Assembly: GCA_033239525.1 (NCBI GenBank)
Contig: BSYO01000002.1
Span: 28,626,068-28,690,067, forward strand
Source: Nepenthes gracilis
Lineage: Eukaryota; Streptophyta; Magnoliopsida; Caryophyllales; Nepenthaceae
Direction of reading: 5' to 3'
DNA length: 64,000 bases
The notes beneath the pieces are model-generated. The model was not told the origin of the DNA. It worked only from the letters and a program-made list of their open reading frames with translations, and ran no database searches. Position numbers and translations under genes: made by a program. Position 1 is the first letter of the stretch. Every line of letters starts with the position of its first letter. Positions 24,002 through 33,045 of this stretch are shown piece by piece.

Positions 24002-25085
24002 GAGTCCAGCAGTAGCAATAATCACCACGCTCTGTTCCATGGTTGGTGCACAGTTCCCAATAAGCATGCATATGTTTACTCTGTTTAGCAGCAGGCGGCG
24101 CATGCCTACAGTAGCAGGCGGCGCATGCCTGCAGCAGCAGGCAGATCTGCTGTTGAAGTTCCAAAGTTACCCAAACAGGCAGGTCAACCAACCCTTTTCA
24201 TGACGTAATAGATCTTCTATATTACCATATTAAGCCGGTCAACCCTGTTAACCATCTTCACATTTAGACCAGTCAACGCCCTGTTGACCATCGTCATTTG
24301 TTGTCTGAGAACCCTCAGCAAAACCAATCAACTTAGACCTTCAGCCGGTCAACCATATTGACTGGTCGTTGACCGTCCATCCGGTCAACCATGTTGATCG
24401 GAACTTGAAGGTTGACCGGAACTTCTTCTTGTTCTGACTGAGTTCTTCGATCACAAGAACTTTTTCACGGGAGTAATTCCCAAAACCTTTTAGTGTGTAT
24501 AAATCAAGCATTGAGTAGCTCAATTGTATTAAGCGAGAACTGAAGGGTGATAATAAAATATCACTGCTCCTTCAGTACAGCTCATTTACTTCTCTGCTTT
24601 TTTCTCCTACTTCGCCGTCAGTTTCACGAAGCTGCTTCTTTCCCTTTCCAAAACTCTTCAAAACAAAATACGATTCAGAAAAGTCAAACTAAGAACAATT
24701 TGCAGCCAAATTATACAATTAAGCACTAAATCTCAATGATAGATAGGGAAATTGTAGGGCCACAGATTACAGACGATATATTGACAAAATTATAAGTTAA
24801 AACATTACGTGACCAATTTTAGCAAAACTTCGTATAATTAAAATCGAAGCTGAATTAAACAACTAACGTAAGCAATGAAGAACAATCATGATAAGAGATT
24901 CATAATCTAAAGAATGTAAGCCAATAATTTGAAATGGGAAATCCTTACATTTTGCGGACTCTCTCTTTCATGAGCCTTCTCTTATCGGACGAACGAAACT
25001 CGGGTTCGGTCGCTGAAAGGCTGAAAAGGGCAGGTGAGATCACGAGAATTGTGACTACCCATGTCCCCAATTTGCCAGAAGACAT
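4508..25085 (-). CDS. MNS5: EDEM-type alpha-1,2-mannosidase (GH47), MNS5-like, 15 exons
   Basis: Assembling 15 exons gives a 1,737-nt CDS of 578 aa with no stop or frame break. This glycoside hydrolase family 47 protein would trim mannose from misfolded glycoproteins in the ER lumen and so mark them for ER-associated degradation. Residues 1-26 form a signal peptide or anchor. The GH47 domain spans about 45-480. Probable catalytic acids by family alignment are E136 (NLFE, before the RVLGG motif), D276 ([11 protein letters not shown]) and E390 (LRPE). T473 in TTEGHP is the expected calcium ligand. The Cys-rich tail (about 508-578, ending CGLWLSI) is typical of the MNS5 branch, and the length matches. 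All introns are GT-AG except intron 10, which is GC-AG. The start is the only ATG giving a signal peptide. Introns 1, 5, 9 and 12 carry transposons. MNS4 is the alternative paralog but fits the short tail less well. Confidence 0.93.
5575..5815. repeat. AT-rich interspersed repeat copy (intron 13)
   Basis: The segment is full of GATATT, CCGATA and AATATAT words and ends CGATATTTTCATCC. The same tail recurs near 12500-12520, 13920-13946 and in degenerate form near 14250. These look like copies of one short AT-rich element scattered through MNS5 introns. I could not define terminal inverted repeats, so it is not called a MITE. Confidence 0.45.
6940..7063 (+). repeat. direct repeat, left copy
   Basis: About 125 bp beginning TTTCCTGCAACAAAA and running through CCTGCAGACTTTTGATTATG and an A-rich stretch. 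It matches 8958-9083 at roughly three positions in four. The two copies bracket the element at about 7090-8957 in intron 12. Their origin is unknown. Confidence 0.55.
7090..8957 (+). mobile_element. giant-LTR family relative, intron 12, approximate ends
   Basis: It is collinear with the better-defined copy at 15444-17478. Both have a GC-rich Cys/His/Ala-coding stretch, then a GA-rich tract (7375-7440 here), then CATGCATGGCAT-like words, then TTGGACATTTGATATTTGGAT-type low-complexity T/G-rich sequence and a TATATACTGATACTT motif. Precise ends and a target duplication were not found. No protein-coding capacity is evident; the 98-aa ORF at 7209-7505 only reads through the GA tract. It lies antisense to MNS5. 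Confidence 0.45.
8958..9083 (+). repeat. direct repeat, right copy
   Basis: Partner of 6940-7063 (TTTCCAGCAACAAAA ... CCTGCAGCCTTTTGATTGTG ...). Confidence 0.55.
10160..10211. repeat. (CT)n(AT)n microsatellite in intron 12
   Basis: A compound dinucleotide run of about 11 CT units followed by about 14 AT/TA units. It lies 120 bp beyond exon 12 inside the MNS5 intron. Confidence 0.85.
10330..10925 (-). other. MNS5: MNS5 exons 10-12
   Basis: Exon 10 is 10844-10925 (residues 314-341), exon 11 is 10677-10762 (342-370) and exon 12 is 10330-10430 (370-404). Exon 12 holds [10 protein letters not shown] with the probable catalytic Glu. The donor after exon 10 reads CAG|GCAAGC, a GC-AG intron. The codon phases on both sides require it, and no GT nearby keeps the frame. 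Confidence 0.92.
11622..12491 (+). mobile_element. solo copia-type LTR in MNS5 intron 9
   Basis: The sequence is 870 bp from TGTTGGGATC to CGCCAACA, flanked by a perfect 5-bp duplication CAACT (11617-11621 and 12492-12496). Order of parts: a GGTCAAC/GTTGACC-rich U3, a CAGGCATGCGC-type GC block, an R/U5 with TGTCCCGTGGTTTTTCCC and CACGTAAAG, then the end. The same order is seen in the LTRs of the intron-1 copia, so the two are related. An earlier CCAACA at 12438 looks like the ancestral end, giving a 53-bp U5 extension. It lies antisense to MNS5 and splits an older AT-rich repeat. Confidence 0.88.
11690..11945. promoter_or_regulatory. W-box (TTGAC) array in solo-LTR U3
   Basis: About twelve TTGAC/GTCAA cores on both strands in some 255 bp, many as GGTCAAC/GTTGACC inverted pairs. 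TTGAC(C/T) is the established core of WRKY transcription-factor sites. Function here is inferred from density only. Confidence 0.55.
13590..15183 (-). other. MNS5: MNS5 exons 6-9
   Basis: Exon 6 is 15001-15183 (residues 137-197, [15 protein letters not shown]...), exon 7 is 14610-14658 (198-214), exon 8 is 14342-14521 (214-274, [14 protein letters not shown]) and exon 9 is 13590-13710 (274-314, VDSFYEYL with the probable catalytic Asp). A single Gly codon is split across each of the 7/8 and 8/9 junctions. Confidence 0.93.
13742..14265. repeat. two AT-rich interspersed repeat copies (intron 8)
   Basis: One copy spans about 13742-13948 (ends GGTATTTTCATCCATAG). A second spans about 14005-14265 (TATCGGCCGATATATATC at the left, ACACTGGTATTTTTATTG at the right). 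Both are of the family described at 5575-5815. The first overlaps the intron side of exon 9's acceptor region without touching the exon. Confidence 0.4.
15444..17478 (+). mobile_element. giant solo LTR (about 2.0 kb) in MNS5 intron 5
   Basis: The element runs TGTAATACC...CATGACA and is flanked by AATTG (15439-15443) and GATTG (17479-17483), a 4/5 target duplication. The TGTAATA...TGACA termini are those of plant Ty3/gypsy-type long LTRs and match the copy at 33781-36416 (opposite strand). Inside are a GC-rich block (15560-15770), a GA-rich tract (15825-15880) and T/G-rich low complexity; no gag or pol is present. It is antisense to MNS5. It could instead be a non-autonomous element of unknown class. 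Confidence 0.7.
17824..18401 (-). other. MNS5: MNS5 exons 2-5
   Basis: Exon 2 is 18359-18401 ([14 protein letters not shown]), exon 3 is 18156-18221 ([13 protein letters not shown]...), exon 4 is 18018-18079 ([14 protein letters not shown]...) and exon 5 is 17824-17923 (residues 103-136, ending NLFE with the first probable catalytic Glu). The region opens the GH47 barrel. Confidence 0.93.
18857..19624 (-). repeat. 3' LTR of intron-1 copia
   Basis: 768 bp. On the minus strand it begins TGTTGGGAATCACTCCC and ends CCGGCCAACA. It contains the TTGAC-rich U3, a TATATATA stretch (about 19165-19178) and the R/U5 with TTCCGTGGTTTTTCCC. The adjacent host bases are the CCTTT duplication. Confidence 0.92.
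19335..19560. promoter_or_regulatory. W-box (TTGAC) array in 3' LTR U3
   Basis: Nine TTGAC/GTCAA cores in about 225 bp, largely GGTCAAC...GTTGACC inverted pairs. This resembles the WRKY-site-rich, stress-induced U3 regions known from some plant copia elements; activity here is inferred. Confidence 0.55.
19625..19640 (-). other. polypurine tract of intron-1 copia
   Basis: On the minus strand GTGAGGGGAGGTT lies immediately upstream of the 3' LTR start TGTTGGG, the expected place for the plus-strand primer. Confidence 0.75.
19634..23589 (-). pseudogene. degenerate copia Gag-Pol polyprotein
   Basis: The reading starts at ATG 23589. Gag (UBN2-like, [14 protein letters not shown]) is followed by a CCHC knuckle ([14 protein letters not shown], about 22855-22905) and a protease whose catalytic D-S-G is DFG (22687-22695). 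Next come integrase with HHCC (LSHMS...CPHCLAGK) and DDE residues, RT with intact YADDM (20600-20614), and RNase H (YSDADMAGD). There are at least ten in-frame stops (for example at 22939, 22435, 22009, 21772, 21436, 20978, 20726 and 19910) and one frame change near 21.4 kb. Nearly every stop is one transition away from the residue expected (Trp, Gln or Arg). Confidence 0.93.
23611..23666 (-). other. doubled primer-binding region of intron-1 copia
   Basis: Reading the minus strand away from the LTR end CGGCGAACA, a first PBS-like motif AGTGGTACAGAGA is followed about 39 bp later by CCAACA and a second, canonical AGTGGTATCAGAGAGC (complementary to the 3' end of initiator tRNA-Met in copia elements). 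The repeated unit therefore contains an LTR-end-like CCAACA plus a PBS. Confidence 0.7.
23666..24485 (-). repeat. 5' LTR of intron-1 copia
   Basis: 820 bp, homologous to 18857-19624 along its length. It carries an extra GC-rich tandem unit (GCAGGCGGCGCATGCCT twice, near 24090-24140), a longer CA run and many point differences. Its outer end has decayed from CCCAACA to CCCAAAA just before the CCTTT duplication. Confidence 0.92.
24180..24420. promoter_or_regulatory. W-box (TTGAC) array in 5' LTR U3
   Basis: About nine TTGAC/GTCAA cores. Being in the 5' LTR and in sense orientation, this U3 could drive transcription toward MNS5 exon 2. That is inference only. Confidence 0.5.
24949..25085 (-). 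other. MNS5: MNS5 exon 1 with signal peptide
   Basis: Exon 1 encodes residues 1-45 plus two bases of M46. A hydrophobic run (about 8-24: [17 protein letters not shown]) follows a short polar start, as in a cleavable ER signal peptide. The donor is AT|GTAAGG, and the next coding base lies 6.5 kb away at 18401 because of the copia insertion in intron 1. Confidence 0.92.
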
Positions 25086-27006
25086 GAATTTAGGTAAGAA
25101 AATATAAAATTAGTGATAAAAATAGGGGATCTCAGGGATTTTTCAAGGGGAGGTGATGAAGGAGATTCAGAAACAAGCGGTGGTAGTGTAGATCTTCTGG
25201 GTGCATACGGAATCAGATTACATCCATGATACTATTGAATCGAGATTATAGCTTGATTTGATCTTCCCATGAACCACTAATAAATTTGCATGGCGTAGAA
25301 GATCTCAAACCAATATCGCCAGCGGCAGCTGATGCCATAAGTAATGGCGCTCCTCATAGTGCAAAGAAGTCTCAACTCTTCCGCGGAGCCGGGACTTCTT
25401 TGATTGGTCCAAGCAACGTCGAAATTTGTAATTTTTTTGTTTTTTTTTCATTTTTGGATTTTTTTGGTTTTGATTACCAAAAAAAGTTTGCATTCATTGG
25501 TTGGATGGATAGCATTTTCGAGAATTATAATTATTTTCCATCTTGTAATATTTGGTTGGATAATCTTTTATTATTTTAATACTAAAGTTTTTTTTTTTCG
25601 TTAATTGCAGAATACTTTAGTTTAATATCTTAAAATTTTAGCATTTTTAGTCCAAAAAAATAATAAAACACATCTTTTAAATTCAAAACAAGCCCTTTAT
25701 TTATTGAGAAATATTTATCAAATTAATACGTCTTGAATTTAAACTTTGAACGGATTCAAGTTAAACTATTTTTCGGATTCCGATCATCGTCTTTTGAGCC
25801 TAAGATCCTACATACCATAACAAATGACGATGAATCAAATAAAAACGGTAGAACTCGCTCTTCGATTTATCTTCCAATAATCAAATTAGTAATTGACATT
25901 ATAAAAATAAGAAGGTAAATGCACGATATGCAAAGATAAATGTTGGATGAGAAATTTTAGAATAATAATCGGATGTGTATTCGTAGAAAGTGGTTTTAGT
26001 TGTGGAGTGCTCGTGAATAGCAGCCTCTTTAAGTACAAAGTTCGTTGAAAACTAGTAGCAAAAAGATGGCAAAGTAATTTGATGCTTGAAAGTTTGGTGA
26101 ACTTCTGTTAATTTGAATATGCAATATAACGTATCCATGGAGTGAGTCTCCATGTCATTTTATAATCGTGGGCTTTCATCACCTTCATTAGGTGGCGAGG
26201 CGGATTGTTTGCCCTCTGAGGGAATAGTTTCCTTCCCCCGTATGGATGCAGGCGTCATTCTAAATTGTAACAGTCATAAATGAAAATTCTTTTTCTTCTG
26301 TGGAGATACCGTACACAGCAACTGTTGAAGTTGTCTCTAAAAGTTGTGCACTAATTTGAGAACATTTTTTTCGGAATATACTCTGATTCTGAGAGATTTT
26401 CATTGTAGAGAAATTTATCATCCTAAGAGCCGTAGAGAATTAGGGTAGACGATCGCTGAATTTGAGAAGGTACACGTTAGCCGATTTTGTTATTAGCTAT
26501 GTTTGTTTTAAGCTGCACCCGGTCTACTTGGAATACTCTTCCGGTTAATAGCAACATTGACTATTCTAGAGTTAAACGAGCCACTATAAATTATGGGCCA
26601 CTTACTCATTTGGACCGACCCACTACAACCGTTCCCATCACAAATAAAAATTATTTTCATAAAATATAATGTTATAAAATATTTTTATATTTTTTACAAC
26701 AAATATTTTTTAAAAATATAATTTTTTAACACTTATCATATACAAAAAAATTAAAAAACTATATCGTCAAACAACTATCAATAATAATGAATATTTATAA
26801 TTGTTATGAATGATTATAATTTTTTCATAGGTGAAACTATTTCTGCTGATGGTGATATTTTTCAATTGGTGAAAATAATTTATTGTTAAGAAAATCTTTT
26901 TAATCGACATCGATTAGTTATTTATTTGATAATTTTTTGACTAAAAGTGTGGTTGAAGACTTCATTGGCCGGTGACAAGCTTGGATCCTGACCGACCCTG
27001 GCCGAT
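25086..27006. other. intergenic region: MNS5 upstream and unrecognised sequence
   Basis: The first few hundred bases are the MNS5 5' flank. A short exon-like plus-strand stretch at 25286-25429 (reads DLKPISPAAADAISNGAP..., followed by a GT) has non-random composition but I do not recognise it, and no partner exon was found. The rest is AT-rich. Confidence 0.4.
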
Positions 27007-27901
27007 TGTTGGCAACGGGGTCGGAAGTCACGGACCGTGTAAGAACTTATAATGAGTTTCTTTAATGAGTTTGATAATTTATAGTTATTATCACCTTTGT
27101 GTAAGAAAATTTTTTAATAAGTTTTAGTGATCAAAAGTGTATGATGGATGCGTTTTGAAAAATAATTTTTTTTATTATAATAATTTTATTTGATAAATAT
27201 TTTTCAAATAATTAAAGTATAAATAATTTAAAACATAAAATAAATAAGCGACAGAAAATAAAAAATAATAATAAACCAAATAATGAATTAACAACGAAAA
27301 AAAATGAAGCATTAAACGGGAGAGAGAGGGAAAATTTTAAAAGCATTCAAAAGAAGAGGGAAGCTGCCAAAGAGGTGAAAATTTTTCTTCAAAAATCTTA
27401 TTATCATATGATAATGATTGAGGCCAATTAAATTTAAATGCTCAAATAAATTAAAAATTCTTAGCTGCAAGAATTTCGTATGTATGATTGGCGGAGACTG
27501 AAACTTGATTCAAAATTCAACTGAAAGCTCAAATATTCATCTTCTCATTCTCTTATCTATTTTTCCTATTTTTTCTTTTTGAAACAGCGCTCAAAATTGA
27601 TCATCCAAACCCTAAAACGCAAAGTGCGCGTTTTATAAAAATAGACGTGCGTGCTCGAGCGCCCGATCGCATCGGGCACAGACCCGCGCTCGAGTGCCAT
27701 TCGGGTGAGAAGCGAGCGCTATGCTACTGGAATTTGGACTCGAGTAGCATTTAGGCGAGAAGCGAGTAGGGGCTTCCTAGAAAACGCGCTCGAACGCCCA
27801 ACAGGTGCAATTCGAGCCTTCCTCATACGTTGAGGATATTTGCCTCCATCCGTCACATCAAATAAGCATGGGCCTACACAGAAATAACCCATAATCCAAC
27901 A
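27007..27901 (-). mobile_element. degraded LTR, minus orientation, approximate ends
   Basis: On the minus strand the segment starts TGTTGGATTATGGG (27901 leftward). It passes through a GC-rich block with repeated GCTCGAG/ACTCGAG words, a TATA-like TTTATAAAACG and GCGTTTTAGGGTTT, and becomes AT-rich. The GC block, TATA-like site and GCATTTTAGGGTT word occur in the same order in the LTR at 36422-37416. TGTTGG at 27007 may be the other end, but no target duplication was found. Confidence 0.45.
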
Positions 27902-29035
27902 TGTATACTACCTAAAGATTTTATTAGAATTTTTACTATCCTAAGTTTTTCTATATCCATATTTTACAACCAATTACATCCTAAATGAGCCAAAACTTAT
28001 GAAAATTTATAATATTTTCATCCAAGCCATCAAATGGTAATACAGTTCTTTTTACTCTATAATATTAATGGTCTCTGCCATTTATTATTTTGGCCTACCA
28101 TATTAAATTATTATCTATCATACATTAAAAAATAATATGAATATAAATTGACATAATAAATGTATAGTATATACTTTGAAGTCCTTCCATAGGAACACGG
28201 CCAACTAGAAAAATAAAAAGAATATTTTTCTTATATATCTTATTATTTAAATAGTGCAGGTCATATAAATATTATAATACTTATTTATTATTATTATTTT
28301 TATATTTTTCTATACAATCTAAATATAAAAAAATATTTTTCTTTATTTTTTAAAGTTTTTTTATGTTCAAATAATTTTTCAATTAATGGGCATCCTCTAT
28401 TTATTAAAAATATATAAGCTTAAAGAAGCAAAGTTAAAATGCCACGGTATATAGCCTTTAGCATATTTAAGAGTGGAAACCATGAGATAGGCGGAGGGCA
28501 TTTTAAGTGTTATTATTTATATTATAAATATCTTTAATTTTAATAGAAAAATAATACAACTATTGTAATATTAGCCTATTAATAAGCATAATTAACAAAA
28601 TATATCTACTTTTAACTCCACACTTTTTTAATAAAATAAAAATTTATTAAAAAATTTGGGTAATATTATTCTAAAAACTTACAAACAACTAACGAGTCAT
28701 ACTCCATGTTCCTACCTACGAGTCACAGATAAGATCATTTTATTATTATTATTATTATTTGTTTAAATTAAATTTATATATGGTTAATATTAAATTAAGT
28801 ATTAAAATAAAATTCCACGATTGAATAAACAAATAGCTATTTTTTTATTTGTTGTCATTTAATAAATTTCATATTTTTTAATTGACTTGCTGAAGACAAA
28901 CGTAGGCATGAGCGAGATGGCATATGATGAAATTAAAAATCAAATATAAAATTAAATAAGCAGATCATAAATATTATATTACTTGTAATTTGTATACACA
29001 TTATTTATTTTCCCTTTAATTTTATCAAACGAAAT
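27902..29035. other. AT-rich intergenic DNA
   Basis: No gene or defined repeat seen. An ATT microsatellite run lies near 28740-28760. The last part is the 3' flank of the PUB gene. Confidence 0.6.
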
Positions 29036-30634
29036 TCAAAACTCGGTAGAGTTTGCAATGGTCGCGTTCTTCCCAACACCACCACCAACTCGGTGGCGAG
29101 TCCGGCTCAGACCACCGAGTTCCAGAATCCCATCCCGATCTCCCTCCTCGCCGTCCTCTCTCCCCCTCAACATCAGCAAAATTCTCCTCGCCTTCTCTCT
29201 CGCCCGTTCGCTGCCGCCCTTCTCGACCTCCTTGAGCACCTCAATCGCCCCGGCCTCTTTGGCCAGCCCCTTGAACCTCAAACTTCCATGCCCCAGAGCA
29301 TACAAAGCCGCCACGCAATTCTCCCTAATCGACTCCGAGTCAAACTCGTTCCTCCTCAACATCCCGACCAGCACCTCGACTGCGTTCTGGTCCAGCATCG
29401 CCGACCGTCCCTCCGCGCAGTTCGCCAAGTTCCACAGCACCAGCAGCACCCTCCCTGCCAAATCCCCCGACTGCAACATCACCAGCAGCGTCGGTATTGC
29501 CCCGAGTTTGACTAGCTTTAATCGGTTGGTCAGAATATGTGATAAGTGATACAGCGCCAACGCCGAGTCCTGCCGAGTACGTTCGCTCTCCGACCTTAGA
29601 GAGTGCAGCAACGGAGGCAGCGCGCCGAGAACTCCGATCACCGTCTTGTTGTCATCCTCTAGCGACAGGCTGAAGAGAGCGCCGGCTGCGTGCTCCTGCG
29701 ATTCACTGAAACCACCCTTGAGAACATCAATCAATGGCGGAACGATCCCTGACCGCACAATCTTGATCTTGTTGGTCTTTTCTAGTGAGAGATTCACCAG
29801 TACCGCGACGGCATTCGCCTGTACGGCGACATACCTCGAGATTAGCAATGGTTTGAGGGCGGACAACAATCTTGGCGTGCATAGGGAAATTCTACAATGT
29901 TCGTCGGATCTCGTAATCTTCCTCAACGCAACCACGCCTTGTTCTTGCTCGTAGACATCGTGGCTGTTAAATTTGGCGACGAATTCTTCGTCTTCAGAGT
30001 TAGGGTTAGGGTTCAGAATTTCGTCGGAGGTGGATGCGGATGATAAGGACAAGCAGGCCGGCCGAGTGGCCAGCGGTAAAGGAGTCGGCGGATTGGTAGT
30101 CATGACAACGGATTCCTCCGAGCTTGACGAGTAGAAATGGTTGACTCGGTGAGCTAACTCAGTCACAGCGTGTGACAAGTTAACATCCGGCATCTCCGCC
30201 ACCGCGTCGATGAGCTCCATCTCCGTACACCTTATCCGTGACTTCCCCTCCTCGGCTCCCCCCTGTCTACTCATCAAACCTCTCACAATTCGTTCGACTG
30301 AACTGTAATCCGGCGGCTGTGGCGGAGCTGCGCTGCTCTTGCTGCACCAGTTGACGATCGTCGATTTGAATGCTAAATTAGGAATCACAGTTGAGAAATC
30401 GGGGATTGAGCCGTCGGAGAGAGAGGGCGTGAAGTTGAGATCTCTGCAAACCCGAACGCAGAGCCGGTCGAAGGTTTCGCCAGATGAAACCACCACAGGA
30501 TCGAACATCAAACACTCGCAAATCGGGCAGATGAACTCCTTCGGCGGCGGTTCACGCCGATGAGTTTCGTCGGATTTTGAAGGCGATGGTCTGTAAAATA
30601 TCTTCCATTTGTGGAACTTCCCATTCCCCCCCAT
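29036..30634 (-). CDS. PUB40: U-box/ARM-repeat E3 ubiquitin ligase, PUB40/41-like
   Basis: A single uninterrupted 532-aa frame, intronless like its Arabidopsis relatives PUB38-41. The N-terminus reads MGGNGKFHKWKIF. The U-box is at about 32-98 (PKEFICPICECLMFDPVVVSSGETFDR ... VIPNLAFKSTIVNWC) and recruits E2 enzymes. A Ser/Pro-rich linker follows (about 100-215), then armadillo repeats from about 220 to 500 (QANAVAVLVNLSLE, QEHAAGALFSLSLED, RQDSALALYHLS, ENCVAALYALGHGS) for substrate binding. The tail ends in RHRVGGG and a short polar end. The first Met precedes the conserved start and is chosen. PUB40/41 relatives act in hormone and stress signalling; the substrate of this one is unknown. 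Local GC content is far above the surroundings, so both strands show long chance ORFs. Confidence 0.95.
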   Translation of the reverse strand: MGGNGKFHKWKIFYRPSPSKSDETHRREPPPKEFICPICECLMFDPVVVSSGETFDRLCVRVCRDLNFTPSLSDGSIPDFSTVIPNLAFKSTIVNWCSKSSAAPPQPPDYSSVERIVRGLMSRQGGAEEGKSRIRCTEMELIDAVAEMPDVNLSHAVTELAHRVNHFYSSSSEESVVMTTNPPTPLPLATRPACLSLSSASTSDEILNPNPNSEDEEFVAKFNSHDVYEQEQGVVALRKITRSDEHCRISLCTPRLLSALKPLLISRYVAVQANAVAVLVNLSLEKTNKIKIVRSGIVPPLIDVLKGGFSESQEHAAGALFSLSLEDDNKTVIGVLGALPPLLHSLRSESERTRQDSALALYHLSHILTNRLKLVKLGAIPTLLVMLQSGDLAGRVLLVLWNLANCAEGRSAMLDQNAVEVLVGMLRRNEFDSESIRENCVAALYALGHGSLRFKGLAKEAGAIEVLKEVEKGGSERAREKARRILLMLRGREDGEEGDRDGILELGGLSRTRHRVGGGVGKNATIANSTEF

Positions 30635-33045
30635 TTCTTTGCAGAATTTCCCTAGTTCTCGTAGCTACCCAGACGTTAAAATTGCTCGATTTGAGGGAGA
30701 TTGACGGCCAATGTGGGAGGCGTTGAATATTCTAGAGGAAATGCGAGAGAGATAGAGAAAATAGCTTCAAATTTTATCGTATATTAATAATATTATATTA
30801 TTTATTATTAACTTATCACGAATTATTATATTTAAATTTTAATTGCTCAAAATTATTTAAAAAAAACAAAAAAAAACTAAAGGCTTTTAATTAAAATTTT
30901 AGAGTAAATTCTATACTTATGAAATATATTAATTTTATTATAATAAATTAATATAATAATTTTTCGAGGAAGGGGAAGTGACGGACTTGTAGCTTCAGAG
31001 GTATGGATTGGTGGACTTTTTGACTTTAAGCGACCGAGTCAAGAATGAATGAAGTGTGATAGCTGGACATGCGGATGACATTTGAATTTGATGTTGTCAA
31101 ATGGCATCCGGATAATTTAAATAGCTTTGTTTATAATTTTTTTAAAATTAAAATTTTTTATGGTCTAAATAAAGACGATTTGACCCAATTTGAATCTAGA
31201 CTAACCATTTGGGCATAACACTAATTTGGGAGACAACCTCGCTGAAGGTATATCCGAGTAGTCAAGTTGCCGGGTTATTAGAAATACGAAAAATTGAATA
31301 GTTATATATACTCAACAAAATAATATTTATATATTTCACAAAATAATAAATGAGATGTATAATCTTAACGAATAATTACGTATAATTAAGAGATAATTAG
31401 ACATATTAAATCAAACTATAAATGTCAAACATGTGATAAAGTCTTAATTGTCAGACGGTTATCAAACAAATATGAGCAATAATTAATAACAAACACAACT
31501 TTTGAAATTTGAAACAATACAATATTTCAGAGAGCAATTGTGCTGATTTCAGACAAAAGGGTTAACTGATACTGGAGTTATAAATAATGACCCCCAATTA
31601 AGAAATGAGATACCAAATAATCAGATAATCTCATAATCATATACTCAGGCAATTAATTGCTAATAGCAAGTATAATAAAATATCAAAATATAGCCCTTCA
31701 TCTCATACTTATCCCCATCCCTTTTATTTTTCTCATATTTCTATTTTTTCTAGAATGATTATTAATATAAGCGTTGAAATAGAACGAGTCATGTACACCC
31801 CATACCTCTTATTGAATTATTATGGCACGAAGGATCAAGATTTGTAATTATGAAGATCAGACCCACATTTTTCGAATCTACCAAGAATATATCCGACTAT
31901 CTAATTCATATATTAATTTAAATTTCAGGTACACATCAATTTTATTTGTTATTTTTTAAATATCAAGGAATCTCAGTTTTTTTTTGTTTGTTATTTTTTA
32001 AATATCAATAAATTTCATATGTAAGCTTAAAATTTATAATATATTATAAAGATGAAACCAATGACATCAATCTCATGTAAATTGAAAAATATTTTAAGAG
32101 ATAGGCTAATTATCAAAGAGATGGAATATGTATCCTGACAAAATGGCCAAATTATTTTAGCTGTCGATTAAAGCTAACAAAGTTACTGTTAGCTAGTATA
32201 TCATGCTAGTAACTGATAAAACACACAGTGTAAAGAATCATGTAAATGATTCTCTACATCAAAATGGCTCGTTAAGCTCATAACTCATAAAATGCCTCAT
32301 TTAGTTGGAATGATTAAAAGGGCTAAATAAATTATCATTTAATATAATAAATCAATTTAAATAACTAGATTTAAGCAGTTATTCAATAACTATATCGAAT
32401 AAATTAATGAGGCTAAGAAAGCTAAGTCCTTCTCATAATAAGCTTGGTGCCTAAAGAAAGCCCACTTAAAATAAAAAATAGACATCTTTTAGATTTTAAG
32501 CATTTATAATTTAAAAAAGCAATTTCTCGTTCCTGAAAATTTTTCTAATACTTATTCAGATATAAGCTTTTTTTCTCTTAAGCATGTATTTAAAGGTTAA
32601 AAACTTATCATTCAAATACTTATCTGTCTGAAAATAATACTCAAAGGTGAAAATTTGTTTTTCAAATGCCTCACTTATGCTTTTTCTATCTCTTTGCCAT
32701 CTAGTTTTTCAAATGCAATAGTTCCATAGACAATGATAATTTTATTTTAGTGTTGGATGAGTAAAAATTTCTTTAGAATAATAGCTTATATTCATCTCGA
32801 CTTGACACCTCTCTCATAAGAAATGTGTAGACTCGTATTATAGGGGTGCTTCGGCGAGGCATTAAGCTACATTATTTGGTATTAACTAGCCGTATACCTG
32901 TGGTGCAAGAGTGTAGTAACATTGTCAAAGGTCCCCATTAGTGGCGGCGAGGGGGTCGTACAGGTGCTCCGTAGTTGTCCGATTTCTAGAAACATTAGGT
33001 ACGAGTTTGGCTCGATATGTAGGTGGCCAGCATGTTAGGTGAGTG
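30635..33045. other. PUB upstream region and AT-rich intergenic DNA
   Basis: 30635-30780 is the PUB 5' flank with a GAGAGAGATAGAGA tract (CT-rich on the sense strand, common in plant 5' leaders). The remainder is AT-rich with no recognised coding or terminal-repeat structure. Confidence 0.55.

Larger units (their letters stand above)
18857..24485 (-). mobile_element. full-length Ty1/copia retrotransposon in MNS5 intron 1
   Basis: The element is 5,629 bp with two LTRs, flanked by the 5-bp duplication CCTTT (18852-18856 and 24486-24490). Internally it carries, in minus-strand order, PBS, gag, protease, integrase, RT, RNase H and PPT: the copia order (integrase before RT), closest by eye to Tnt1-type elements. 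It is sense relative to MNS5. Without it, intron 1 would be only about 0.9 kb. The polyprotein is dead (many stops, one frame change), and the LTRs differ by substitutions and small duplications, so the insertion is old. Confidence 0.95.

Noticed and set aside
29058..29549. Plus-strand ORFs of 163 and 140 aa
   Set aside because: Antisense shadows of the GC-rich PUB coding sequence; no domain and no start context.
29997..30014. Telomere-like TTAGGGTTAGGG
   Set aside because: Only two units, inside the PUB coding sequence where they encode an Asn-Pro run; not an interstitial telomere array.
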